Part shown: positions 34,863-42,359 of the stretch, one piece after another | Layout: every line of letters starts with the position of its first letter | Numbering within the stretch: position 1 is the first letter of the stretch | Source of the DNA: Flavobacterium sp. UBA4098 | Lineage (GTDB): Bacteria > Bacteroidota > Bacteroidia > Flavobacteriales > Flavobacteriaceae | DNA length: 64,000 nt | Reading direction: 5' to 3' | NCBI GenBank assembly: GCA_002382495.1 | Contig: DFXW01000041.1 | Location: 250,542 to 314,541 of the forward strand | Notes under the pieces: generated by a model | Database searches by the model: none | Seen by the model: the letters and a program-made list of their open reading frames with translations, nothing else | What the model was told of the DNA's origin: nothing | Position numbers and translations under genes: made by a program

Positions 34863-37568
34863 TTAGTTGTTTTCGGTTGTGTTGTAGTTGGGTAATGTGA
34901 AGACAAAAGTGGCTCCTTCTTTGACATTGTTTTCGGCCCAGATGGCGCCTTTATGATGTTCAATAATTTGTTTGCAAATGGCTAATCCAAGTCCGCTACC
35001 AATAGGTTTTTTGACATTTTGATTTCTCGACTGATAGAATTTATCAAAGATGGCTTCAAAATCTTCGCTTTTGATTCCTTTGCCATTATTGTGAATTGTG
35101 ACGGCAACATTGGATTCATTTTCTGTAATATGAATGCTGATCAATCCGTCTGTCACAGCTGAAAATTTGATCGCATTGGACAGCAAATTGTGAACTACTT
35201 GGATGATGCGTTCCTCGTCATAAAAAGCTCTGATCTCTTTTCCAGCATCTTCAAATTCTACTTGTATTTTTTTATTTGCAATCAGTTGTTTAACTGATTC
35301 TAATGTTTTTTCTACTGTTAATGCGATATTATTTCTAGAGAGATAGATCTTCTGTTTTCCTGTTTCAAATTTTTCTAGATCTAAAATTTTATCAATCAAA
35401 CGATTCAAACGATCCGATTCTGAAATGATGTTTTGCAAGAATTGTTTGCGCACTTCAAAAGGCACCTCTTCATCGTCATGGAGAATTTCACTGGCTGCTC
35501 TGATGGCTGTAATAGGAGTTCGTAATTCGTGTGTAACAGTGTCTAAAAATTCATCTTTTTGAATGTCTTTTTTAACCAGCTCTTCATTGGCCACTTTTAA
35601 CTGCTCTGATATTTTCTGTAATTCGTTTGAAGTGTCGGTTAGTTTTTTATTGATGATAATATTTTCTTTGGATTCTTCCAAAATACGTAATACTTCAGGC
35701 AAACTTATTTCGTCTTCTTTTACCACACTGGCGATTAAGATTTTGGCGGAAGCCGTACCAATATGTCCTGTCAATAAATTTTCGGCAAATTTGATAAACC
35801 GTGCGTCTGCAGTCGCTACATTTTTGTCAATATTGTATTTCAAGTTGAAAATGGACAAGGCGCGTTTGGTTCTTTCTTCTCCAAGAAATCGCAGTAATAT
35901 TTTTTCGATATCCGAAACATAGGCAGTTCCCTTCCAAACAAATGCATCTTCGTGATTGGTAATGTATTTATCGATATCGACAAACATTTCGGCATAATTA
36001 CGTTCTCTATAATTACCTTTGAAACTTACAGAAACAGCAGCAAATCCGATGGTATTGAAGAATAAACTCCAAAACAATGCATGTGGAATAGGATCTAAAT
36101 AATCCAATCCAAATAGCTGAAATGGTTTCAATAATTCGATTCCCCAAGGGCCTTCTTTGAAGAATAAACTGGTTGAATTAGTAATTCCCAAAGCGTAAGG
36201 GGCAAGTAGGGTGTAGCAACAAATTCCAAATCCAATTACTATTCCTGTAATGGCACCTTTGTTAGATCCTCTTCTCCAAAATAATGCGCCAAAAAATGCG
36301 GGTGCTAATTGCGCAATGATTACAAAGGATACTAGTCCGATGGATACTAATGAGTAATCTAAAATAAAGATTCGATAAATGGCATAGGCCAAAATGATTA
36401 ATAAAAAGATACCAATTTTCCTACTTCGTACGATTCGATTGTTATTTTTTTCTTGTGATTTGTTTCTCAACCTTCCTACAAATCCGTACGGAATTAATAA
36501 GTTATTACTAAGCATAGTCGCTAAGGCAATTGAAGAAACAATAATCATTGAAATTGCCGCTGAAAACCCTCCTAAAAAGACCAGTACAGTAAGTGTATTA
36601 TTGTTGAAAAATTGCGGAATTAATAAGGAATAGGTATCTGAATTCAATCCTTTTCCTTCGAATAAAATGTTACCTCCCCAAGCGATTGGAAACACAAAAA
36701 TATTAAACAACAACAAGTACAATGGGAACAACCACATTGCGGTTTTAAGGTGTGTTTCTTTGTTGTTTTCTACAATTGCAGTATGGAATTGTCTTGGCAA
36801 AAGAAAAATTGCAAACATGGACAAGATGCAAAGGAAAAACCAATTGATTGCACCAGTCAAACCTCCGATCGAATTTTTTTTGTCGAAATTTTCTAATACC
36901 GAAGCTTTAGTGTAAATGTCATCGAATCCATCAAATACAAAGTAGGTAACATAGATTCCTATAATTAAAAAGAATACCAATTTTAGAATTGATTCCAATG
37001 CAACAGCAGTTACAATACCACGTCTTTTTTCAGAAGCATCGACGTATCGAGTTCCGTAATAAGAAGCAAATAGGGCTAGCGCAATACAAGCATAGGTGGT
37101 GGTGTCATAAAAAATGTTAGGACTGGATTCGGTTTTGGTAACAATATGAAAAGTGTCCGAAATGGACTTTAGTTGCAAAGCAATATAAGGCACAATTCCA
37201 AAGATACACACAATGGTAACTAAGGCGCCTAGGAATCTATCATTGCCGTATCTCAAAGAAATGAAATCAGCAATACTAGAAATTTTATTTACTCTTGAAA
37301 TTCGAATGATTTTTTTCAAAATAATCATCCAAGTAGGTATGATAATTATGGGACCTAAATAAATAGGCAAGTAACTTAAACCGGAATTAGCTGCTACGCC
37401 AATACTTCCGTAATACGTCCAAGCGGTACAGTACACAGCTAACGAAAGAGAATAGATGTATGGATTATTAGTCCATCTGGAATGCCCTCTTTTTTCTGCC
37501 CAGTAGGCAATGTAAAAAAGGATTAGCATATACAATGCTACAATGAATAAGAGGCCCAAACTACTCAT
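34863..37568 (-). CDS. Solute:sodium symporter-histidine kinase fusion (CrbS/CbrA-like)
   Basis: This 901-residue membrane protein joins a transporter to a sensor kinase. About residues 1-500 hold some 13 helices of the SSS (SLC5) type, starting LGLLFIVALYMLILFYIAYWA, with GSIGVAANSGLSYLPIYLGP. Next is a short domain around residue 590 (ARFIKFAENLLTGHIGTASA) resembling the STAC domain of this group, then a coiled coil (near 625-665). The HisKA domain has His680 in TVTHELRTPIT. The ATPase domain has NLLSNAIKF and GSGLGLAICKQII. No PAS domain is evident. Proteobacterial relatives sense acetate or histidine and control acs. It overlaps the upstream small gene by 8 bases. Confidence 0.92.
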   Translation of the reverse strand: MSSLGLLFIVALYMLILFYIAYWAEKRGHSRWTNNPYIYSLSLAVYCTAWTYYGSIGVAANSGLSYLPIYLGPIIIIPTWMIILKKIIRISRVNKISSIADFISLRYGNDRFLGALVTIVCIFGIVPYIALQLKSISDTFHIVTKTESSPNIFYDTTTYACIALALFASYYGTRYVDASEKRRGIVTAVALESILKLVFFLIIGIYVTYFVFDGFDDIYTKASVLENFDKKNSIGGLTGAINWFFLCILSMFAIFLLPRQFHTAIVENNKETHLKTAMWLFPLYLLLFNIFVFPIAWGGNILFEGKGLNSDTYSLLIPQFFNNNTLTVLVFLGGFSAAISMIIVSSIALATMLSNNLLIPYGFVGRLRNKSQEKNNNRIVRSRKIGIFLLIILAYAIYRIFILDYSLVSIGLVSFVIIAQLAPAFFGALFWRRGSNKGAITGIVIGFGICCYTLLAPYALGITNSTSLFFKEGPWGIELLKPFQLFGLDYLDPIPHALFWSLFFNTIGFAAVSVSFKGNYRERNYAEMFVDIDKYITNHEDAFVWKGTAYVSDIEKILLRFLGEERTKRALSIFNLKYNIDKNVATADARFIKFAENLLTGHIGTASAKILIASVVKEDEISLPEVLRILEESKENIIINKKLTDTSNELQKISEQLKVANEELVKKDIQKDEFLDTVTHELRTPITAIRAASEILHDDEEVPFEVRKQFLQNIISESDRLNRLIDKILDLEKFETGKQKIYLSRNNIALTVEKTLESVKQLIANKKIQVEFEDAGKEIRAFYDEERIIQVVHNLLSNAIKFSAVTDGLISIHITENESNVAVTIHNNGKGIKSEDFEAIFDKFYQSRNQNVKKPIGSGLGLAICKQIIEHHKGAIWAENNVKEGATFVFTLPNYNTTENN

Positions 37569-37755
37569 AATATTTCTTTATGATTAAGTAGGTGGTGCCA
37601 ATAGAAAACAACCAGGCCGAAAATATATAAATGTATACAATTGGAAAACCTAAAAATGGCTCAGCACTATCAAACAATAACAATAGCGGCATGTTCAACG
37701 CTAATACCATTAGCATTGAAAGAATAACCAGCTTTTGTTCGTGTCTTTTTTTCAT
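37561..37755 (-). CDS. Small two-helix membrane protein, partner of the transporter-kinase
   Basis: The 64-residue protein has a basic N-terminus (MKKRHEQK) and two hydrophobic helices: LVILSMLMVLALNMPLLLLF and, after SAEPFLGF, VYIYIFSAWLFSIGTTYLII. The C-terminus is KKYYE. Its last 8 bases overlap the kinase gene start, so it is the first cistron of the operon and translation is coupled. Small two-helix proteins encoded before SSS carriers are known elsewhere (for example YjcH before ActP). I infer a similar helper role here. I do not recognise the family by sequence. Confidence 0.7.
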   Translation of the reverse strand: MKKRHEQKLVILSMLMVLALNMPLLLLFDSAEPFLGFPIVYIYIFSAWLFSIGTTYLIIKKYYE

Positions 37756-37840
37756 AAATTGTGCTATACTCTATTTCCGAATTTGATCGTAGTAATATAC
37801 GAATTGTTATGAGGAATTCGTTGTTTTAAAAATATACAAA

Positions 37841-37861
37841 CGCTGCCAGTTATTGACAGCG
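37841..37861 (-). terminator. Terminator of the uptake operon
   Basis: On the minus strand CGCTGTCA and TGGCAGCG pair over 8 bases (one G-U) with a 5-base loop, followed by a T-rich stretch. It lies 28 bases after the stop codon of the 73-residue protein gene and separates the uptake genes from the sensor operon. Confidence 0.65.
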
Positions 37862-37888
37862 ATTGCATATTTTAAACTATAAAATGAA

Positions 37889-38110
37889 TTATTTATCGCT
37901 AAATTCACCCGTAAGTGAGTAGTATCCAAAGATACCTAAACCACCCACGATAATTGGTGCAAGAATAAAGGTATAAATAATTGCAGGAATCATATCTTCT
38001 GGTTTTCCTGACTCAAATTTTGGAATAGCTTGGTTAATCAATAGATAATATCCAGCTGCAAGACCTAAACCGATCCACACAATCCCTAATAATTTTTTTA
38101 TTGCGTTCAT
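37889..38110 (-). CDS. Small two-helix membrane protein next to the MHS symporter
   Basis: The 73-residue protein has two hydrophobic helices: KLLGIVWIGLGLAAGYYLLI and, after the acidic linker KFESGKPEDM, IPAIIYTFILAPIIVGGLGI. The C-terminus is YYSLTGEFSDK. Small proteins like this are found beside MFS carriers in other flavobacteria. I do not know a function. It lies 32 bases downstream of the symporter gene in the same direction and before a terminator, so it is the last gene of that operon. A helper subunit of the symporter is a reasonable guess. Confidence 0.72.
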   Translation of the reverse strand: MNAIKKLLGIVWIGLGLAAGYYLLINQAIPKFESGKPEDMIPAIIYTFILAPIIVGGLGIFGYYSLTGEFSDK

Positions 38111-38142
38111 AATGATGTTTTTTAAAATTTAAATTAAGCTAT

Positions 38143-39711
38143 TTAGTGTTTGTGAGAAGTACTTTTACCATCTACATAAATAGCTCCGATAATGAAACAG
38201 ATGGCTCCAATAATAATTGGGTACCAAAGTCCTTGTAAATATGGTTCAGCTACGGCAACTGCTTGACCAGCTTCTGTTGCTGCATCGTTTGCTTTGGTTG
38301 CTGCTGCCACTAATGAAGTAGCTACCGCAGGAAGCAAACCTCCAAAGATTCCGTTACCAATGTGGTACGGTAAAGACATGGAAGTATAACGAATTTTTGC
38401 AGGGAACAATTCTACTAAGAAAGCCGCTGTTGGTCCGTAAACTACAGTCACTAAGAAAATTTGAATGAAAACTAACCAAACCAAAGTCCATTTGTCTGAT
38501 TCATTTACAACCATTGTTTTCTTAACTTCTACTTTTGGTTTTCCATCATCACCAATTTTAGCTACACCATTTTCTAAAGTTACAGTTTTTACTTCTTTCC
38601 AAGTTGCTCCATCTGTAAATTCTTTAGTCGTTGTATATACTGAATCTAGTGCTTTTGCTTTGTTTTCTTTTGTCTCAGCAAGAACTACTGTTTTAGCTTC
38701 GATTTCAGTTTTGTTTTTGATGCTTGTTGTTTCATACATCGCTCTATAAATAGGTCTGTACGCAATAACGGCAATCAAAATACCAGCAAGCATTAACCAT
38801 TTTCTACCAATTTTATCAGAAATCCATCCGAAGAATACGAAGAAAGGAGTAGCCATTAAAATAGCATACATCATAATGTCTCCAACTTGATCAGAAAGAC
38901 CCATTACTTTTTCAATGAAACTCATAGCGTAAAATTGTCCAGTGTACCAAACTACACCTTGACCCATTACGATTCCAAACAAAGCTAACAATACAAATTT
39001 GAAATTCAATTTGTTACCAAAACTTTCTTTCAATGGGTTTTTAGAAGTTTTTCCTTCTGCTTTTACTTTTGCAAATTCAGGAGACTCGCTCATGTTTTTA
39101 CGAATTAAGTAAGAAACTAGAATCATTAAGATAGATACCCAAAACGGAACTCTCCATCCCCAATCTTCAAATGCTTCTTTGGACATAGCGCTTTTTGTAG
39201 CCATGATTACCATAAGAGAAACAAATAGACCAATTGTAGCTGTAGTTTGAATCCAAGAAGTCCAATATCCTCTTTGACCTGGTCCAGCATGTTCTGCTAC
39301 ATAAGTCGCAGCACCACCGTATTCTCCACCAAGAGCAAGACCTTGAAGTAAACGTAAAATTAATACTAAGGTTGGTGCTAAGAAACCAATAGTTTCATAA
39401 CTCGGAATACATCCTATCAAGAAAGTAGCCCCACCCATCAAAACTAAAGTGACCATGAACGTGTATTTACGTCCAATTAAATCGCCTAGACGACCAAAGA
39501 ATAAGGCTCCAAAAGGACGCACAACGAAACCTGCAGCAAATGTTGCCAAAGTAGATAAGAAGGCAGCAGTTGGATTGTCTGAAGGGAAAAATTTAGTTGA
39601 AATAATAGTAGCTAAACTACCAAAGATGTAAAAATCATACCATTCGATCATGGTACCTACTGAAGACGCTCCAATTACGGTCCATAAGGAGCTTTTTTTG
39701 TTTTCATTCAT
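38143..39711 (-). CDS. MFS symporter, metabolite:H+ (MHS) family, with a long inserted loop
   Basis: This 522-residue inner-membrane carrier has 12 helices in total. The MHS group signature appears at the N-terminus (IGASSVGTMIEWYDFYIFGSLA), with the loop FGRLGDLIGRKYTFMV and LQGLALGGEYGGAATYVAEH. The group carries carboxylates, proline and betaine, and acetate or propionate is likely here from the neighbours. Unusual is a soluble, charged stretch of about 80 residues at 325-407 (ETTSIKNKTEIEAKTVV to VVNESDK) between the middle helices, which ordinary MHS proteins lack. The gene follows the porin gene after 36 bases. Confidence 0.85.
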   Translation of the reverse strand: MNENKKSSLWTVIGASSVGTMIEWYDFYIFGSLATIISTKFFPSDNPTAAFLSTLATFAAGFVVRPFGALFFGRLGDLIGRKYTFMVTLVLMGGATFLIGCIPSYETIGFLAPTLVLILRLLQGLALGGEYGGAATYVAEHAGPGQRGYWTSWIQTTATIGLFVSLMVIMATKSAMSKEAFEDWGWRVPFWVSILMILVSYLIRKNMSESPEFAKVKAEGKTSKNPLKESFGNKLNFKFVLLALFGIVMGQGVVWYTGQFYAMSFIEKVMGLSDQVGDIMMYAILMATPFFVFFGWISDKIGRKWLMLAGILIAVIAYRPIYRAMYETTSIKNKTEIEAKTVVLAETKENKAKALDSVYTTTKEFTDGATWKEVKTVTLENGVAKIGDDGKPKVEVKKTMVVNESDKWTLVWLVFIQIFLVTVVYGPTAAFLVELFPAKIRYTSMSLPYHIGNGIFGGLLPAVATSLVAAATKANDAATEAGQAVAVAEPYLQGLWYPIIIGAICFIIGAIYVDGKSTSHKH

Positions 39712-39747
39712 AATGTAATTGTTTTTGGTTTGGTTAATTAATTGTTA

Positions 39748-41028
39748 TTAAAATGTGTATACACAAGATACCATTGTTCTAAAGTTGCTTACGTTAGTCA
39801 AAGCACCTGTTGCTTTTCCATACGAATCAGAAGCTCCCCAATCAGCTGAAGTCAATTCTAACTCTGGAGTAATTCTAAATTTATTTTTCTTAAAGTCAAT
39901 ACGTCCAGATACTCTCCAAACATTATCAACCATTCTTGCGCCACCAACTCCAATTCCTCTTCCATAAGCAACAGTACCAGCTTGATCAGCTCCATTGTTT
40001 TGCGTTCTTCCGAAGAAAAGTCCTGGCGCTACTGATTTTCCATTACTAGCGATGTCTAGCCAAAAAGCAGACGTTTTAGTCGCTTCATAAGATTCGATCC
40101 CGTTAGTAGTAGATCCAATATATCCGCCTAGCATAACCATATTGAATAAGTTGCCACCTGAAATACCATAAGCTTTAATTGTGATATTATCGTTGGCATA
40201 TTTCCCGTATCCAAAAATAGTAGTGCTATTCGCTTTTTCTGTGGTATTTTTCTTAGCAGTTCCAGTTAAGCCGTTATCGGTTCTTGGTTGTAGCGATTTA
40301 ACTTCGACACCAGCTCCCATAAATACATTTTTTCCTTTGTATTGTAATTGTGTATTAATAGATGGGATTGCGGAGTTAATAGATGCCGAATTTTGTGTTC
40401 CAGGTCCCGAAGTAGTAAACTCACGTTCTTTGTATGCAGTAAAACTAATCGAAAGGTCTTTGCTTAAGTTTTGTTTTAATTTAACCTGAGAAGCCCATCC
40501 AAAAGGGTTGAACATAATTCCGGTACTAAAATTTGCTACACCAGGAAATACTTCAGGAATAAAAGTTGGGTACCAAGTTTGTCCCATGGTTAAGGAAGTT
40601 TTTTTCCAATCTAATTGTGCGTAGGCATGACGTAGTCTCAACAAACCTACCGTAGTTGTGCTTGTTGAAGCATTTTCAAAGTTTCCAAAGAAATCACCTT
40701 CAAGGGTTCCGCTTACTTTAGCACCCCACACATCTGGTCCTTTCATTTTTACTCCTAAACGTGAAACAACAGATAAAAAGTTAGATTGTCCAACAGCGTT
40801 AGCATCTTTCCCGTCACCTGCATTTATTGATTTATCTAAAGGGTATAAATTCAAATGGTCTTCTCTTACTTGAGCTGATTTTCGGGTGTCCCACATATAA
40901 TCAGTTCTTACAAATCCGTACCAAGTGATACTGTAGTCATTTGCTACAGGTGCAGGTGCGGCTGGTGTTTGTGAATATCCTTTAAAAGAAGCTACAGCAG
41001 CTAAAAGGAGTAAATAACGTTTTTTCAT
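39748..41028 (-). CDS. DcaP-like outer-membrane porin
   Basis: This 426-residue protein has a signal peptide (MKKRYLLLLAAVASFKGYSQ) and a Pro/Ala-rich start (TPAAPAPVA). A predicted beta barrel with alternating hydrophobic strands ends in VSCVYTF, the terminal Phe of outer-membrane barrels. Segments such as ITWYGFVRTDYMWDTRKS, VKMKGPDVWGAKVSGTLEGDF and TSLTMGQTWYPTF match the DcaP-type porins that let organic acids diffuse in. It starts an operon with the MHS symporter, so it probably supplies the same substrate across the outer membrane. The symporter gene has the same 15-base leader word (see findings). Confidence 0.8.
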   Translation of the reverse strand: MKKRYLLLLAAVASFKGYSQTPAAPAPVANDYSITWYGFVRTDYMWDTRKSAQVREDHLNLYPLDKSINAGDGKDANAVGQSNFLSVVSRLGVKMKGPDVWGAKVSGTLEGDFFGNFENASTSTTTVGLLRLRHAYAQLDWKKTSLTMGQTWYPTFIPEVFPGVANFSTGIMFNPFGWASQVKLKQNLSKDLSISFTAYKEREFTTSGPGTQNSASINSAIPSINTQLQYKGKNVFMGAGVEVKSLQPRTDNGLTGTAKKNTTEKANSTTIFGYGKYANDNITIKAYGISGGNLFNMVMLGGYIGSTTNGIESYEATKTSAFWLDIASNGKSVAPGLFFGRTQNNGADQAGTVAYGRGIGVGGARMVDNVWRVSGRIDFKKNKFRITPELELTSADWGASDSYGKATGALTNVSNFRTMVSCVYTF

Positions 41029-41135
41029 AATAATTTTTTGGTTTGGTTAGTAAAAGGGTTAGTTTTCACACTGCCAAATTGATTTATTTTTGGAATAAAA
41101 AAAATTATTATATATTTTTATGTAAACTACTATAG

Positions 41136-41555
41136 TTAATCTTTAAAACGCTCCCATTTTATAAGCATAAACTTGTCTCCAAGTTCGGTTATTATCATCC
41201 CGGCTCCAGAAAGTAAATCTTTGTTTTTTAGGTATTCTACCAATTCTAAATGATTAAAAATCTTATAAGTAGGGTGGTAGTTGGTCTGAGATGGTTTTTT
41301 GATATTAAAACTTTTTACCCAATTGCTTATCGTAACGTGTGACACCCCGATAATCCGTTCAATTTCGCGAAAACTCAATCCTTCTAAATACAATTGTAAT
41401 GCTTTGGTAACATAGTAATCGTCTATCTTTTTACCTATTTTGTTTACTGTAAAAAAATAGTTGCATTTTTTGCATAAATACCTTTGTTTGTTGTTGATTA
41501 TACCACTTTTAATGATGTGATTATTTTGGCATTTTGGACAGACTAAAATTTCCAT
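41136..41555 (-). CDS. Zinc-ribbon/HTH protein of the IS1 InsA type, stand-alone
   Basis: The ATG at 41555 (MEILVCPKCQ) is the likely start and gives 139 residues. A C4 zinc ribbon spans about residues 6-33 (CPKC, then CKKC in RYLCKKCNYFF). It is followed by a helix-turn-helix, YLEGLSFREIERIIGVSHVT, as in the InsA part of IS1 transposases. A C-terminal part of about 50 residues (TYKIFNHLELVEYL to LIKWERFKD) replaces the transposase catalytic domain. No DDE domain, InsB frame or terminal repeats are visible nearby, so it is not an active IS. Position upstream of the porin and symporter suggests a domesticated regulator, which is an inference. Confidence 0.75.
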   Translation of the reverse strand: MEILVCPKCQNNHIIKSGIINNKQRYLCKKCNYFFTVNKIGKKIDDYYVTKALQLYLEGLSFREIERIIGVSHVTISNWVKSFNIKKPSQTNYHPTYKIFNHLELVEYLKNKDLLSGAGMIITELGDKFMLIKWERFKD

Positions 41556-41588
41556 ATATATAAATTTTGCATAAATATAATAAATTAG

Positions 41589-41596
41589 CAAATATA
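41589..41596 (-). promoter_or_regulatory. -7 box for the InsA-like gene
   Basis: The minus strand reads TATATTTG, matching TAnnTTTG, 33 bases before the start codon. The gene-free stretch at 41556-41773 is AT-rich and shows nothing else I can name. Confidence 0.45.
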
Positions 41597-41773
41597 CGTA
41601 TCGTAAATACACAATAAAATTCAATAAAAATTACAAATTATTTATATTTATTGGAGAAATAGTGAATGATTGCTAGGAAAATCTAAAAATTGAAAAATGG
41701 TAAAATTAAATGAAGCTACGTCTAAGTATTAGAATCGCATATTGAAGTATAAATAATTTTGCTAAAGCTATAA

Positions 41774-41840
41774 AAACAAAAAACCCACTCGTTTGAGTGG
41801 GTTTTGTGGTACCTCCAGTCCCGACGCTTCGGGAGAGCCA
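41774..41840 (-). repeat. Duplicated tRNA-Phe 3' end and terminator (remnant)
   Basis: Bases 41774-41818 repeat 42156-42200 with 44 of 45 identical, covering the terminator hairpin and the last 12 bases of tRNA-Phe. After that the copy diverges. A small hairpin (TCCCGACGCTTCGGGA) replaces part of the T-arm, and then GCCAGTGACACA resembles the rest of the T-arm. It is not a functional tRNA. Together with the intact tRNA-Phe it brackets the GIY-YIG gene. Confidence 0.85.
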
Positions 41841-41855
41841 GTGACACAAACGTTT

Positions 41856-42140
41856 TTATTTTTTTGATAAAATATCTGAAAGTATTTCAGGGTTACGAAT
41901 AATTTTTTCAATAAAAATTTTGCTTTTCATTTTCTTGATGAAACGTTCAAGAAAGAGCGCTTCGCTTCGTTCATTGCATTCAAAAGCTAAAGCTAATGTC
42001 CAGTCATTGGCAATTTTAGAAAAAGAGTTAGTATATTCATGTTGGTTGTGTTTGAGAATTCTCTCTTTCACGTCGTGAGTTTCGCCAACATAATATTTCG
42101 TGCTTGTTTTTGAATGTAGGATGTAAAGAAAATGGGGCAT
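41856..42140 (-). CDS. GIY-YIG nuclease-domain protein
   Basis: The ATG at 42140 (MPHFLYILHSK) is chosen because the longer frame begins inside tRNA-Phe. The 94 residues make up a single GIY-YIG domain of the UvrC/homing-endonuclease superfamily: YILHSKTSTKYYVGETHDVKERI gives the YIL...YVG core pair, His residues follow in the third strand, and ERFIKKMKS carries the conserved Glu. Stand-alone copies are common and often multiply present in Bacteroidetes. Their substrate is unknown. It lies between the tRNA-Phe terminator and the duplicated tRNA end, so it looks like the cargo of a small mobile unit. Confidence 0.88.
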   Translation of the reverse strand: MPHFLYILHSKTSTKYYVGETHDVKERILKHNQHEYTNSFSKIANDWTLALAFECNERSEALFLERFIKKMKSKIFIEKIIRNPEILSDILSKK

Positions 42141-42159
42141 GGTTGGGTGTTTAATAAAC

Positions 42160-42186
42160 AAAAAACCCACTCGTTTGAGTGGGTTT
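42160..42186 (-). terminator. Terminator of tRNA-Phe
   Basis: CCCACTC and GAGTGGG form a 7-base-pair stem with a GTTT loop, extended by A/T pairs. On the minus strand it ends in six T. It starts only 3 bases after the tRNA 3' end. A copy lies at 41778-41805. Confidence 0.85.
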
Positions 42187-42188
42187 CG

Positions 42189-42261
42189 TGGTACCTCCAG
42201 GGATCGAACCAGGGACACATGGATTTTCAGTCCATTGCTCTACCATCTGAGCTAAGGTACC
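42189..42261 (-). tRNA. tRNA-Phe (anticodon GAA)
   Basis: The 73-base minus-strand sequence folds as a standard cloverleaf. The acceptor strands GGTACCT and AGGTACC pair, the D-arm begins TAGCTCAGATGG, and the anticodon loop CTGAAAA contains GAA. The T-arm reads CCTGGTTCGATCCCTGG. The discriminator is A and CCA is not encoded. It has its own promoter and terminator. Its 3' end is duplicated 382 bases downstream, beyond the GIY-YIG gene. Confidence 0.97.
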
Positions 42262-42276
42262 TTGCTAATGCGGGTG

Positions 42277-42308
42277 CAAATATAGAACCATTTTTAATTT
42301 ATCCAAAA
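42277..42308 (-). promoter_or_regulatory. Promoter of tRNA-Phe
   Basis: On the minus strand a TTTTG (42304-42308) and a TATATTTG (42277-42284) are 19 bases apart, an ideal fit to the Bacteroidetes promoter pattern. Transcription would start just upstream of the tRNA 5' end at 42261. Confidence 0.75.
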
Positions 42309-42359
42309 CAAATATTAAAAAAAATCAATTCGTACCTTCGCGGGGTTAAATTAAACAAT

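Noticed and set aside
34859..34963. A 156-residue version of the response regulator
   Set aside because: The first 35 residues come from the kinase gene in another frame. The receiver domain begins at the ATG at 34858.
41136..41773. A complete IS1-type insertion sequence
   Set aside because: Only the zinc ribbon and HTH are present. No catalytic domain, second frame or terminal inverted repeats were found.
42141..42218. 26 extra codons at the front of the GIY-YIG frame
   Set aside because: They lie inside the terminator and tRNA-Phe. The ATG at 42140 opens directly into the GIY-YIG domain.
42132..42359. 76 extra codons at the front of the coaX frame
   Set aside because: They run through tRNA-Phe and its terminator. 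The protein begins at the ATG at 42360, where the kinase motif starts.
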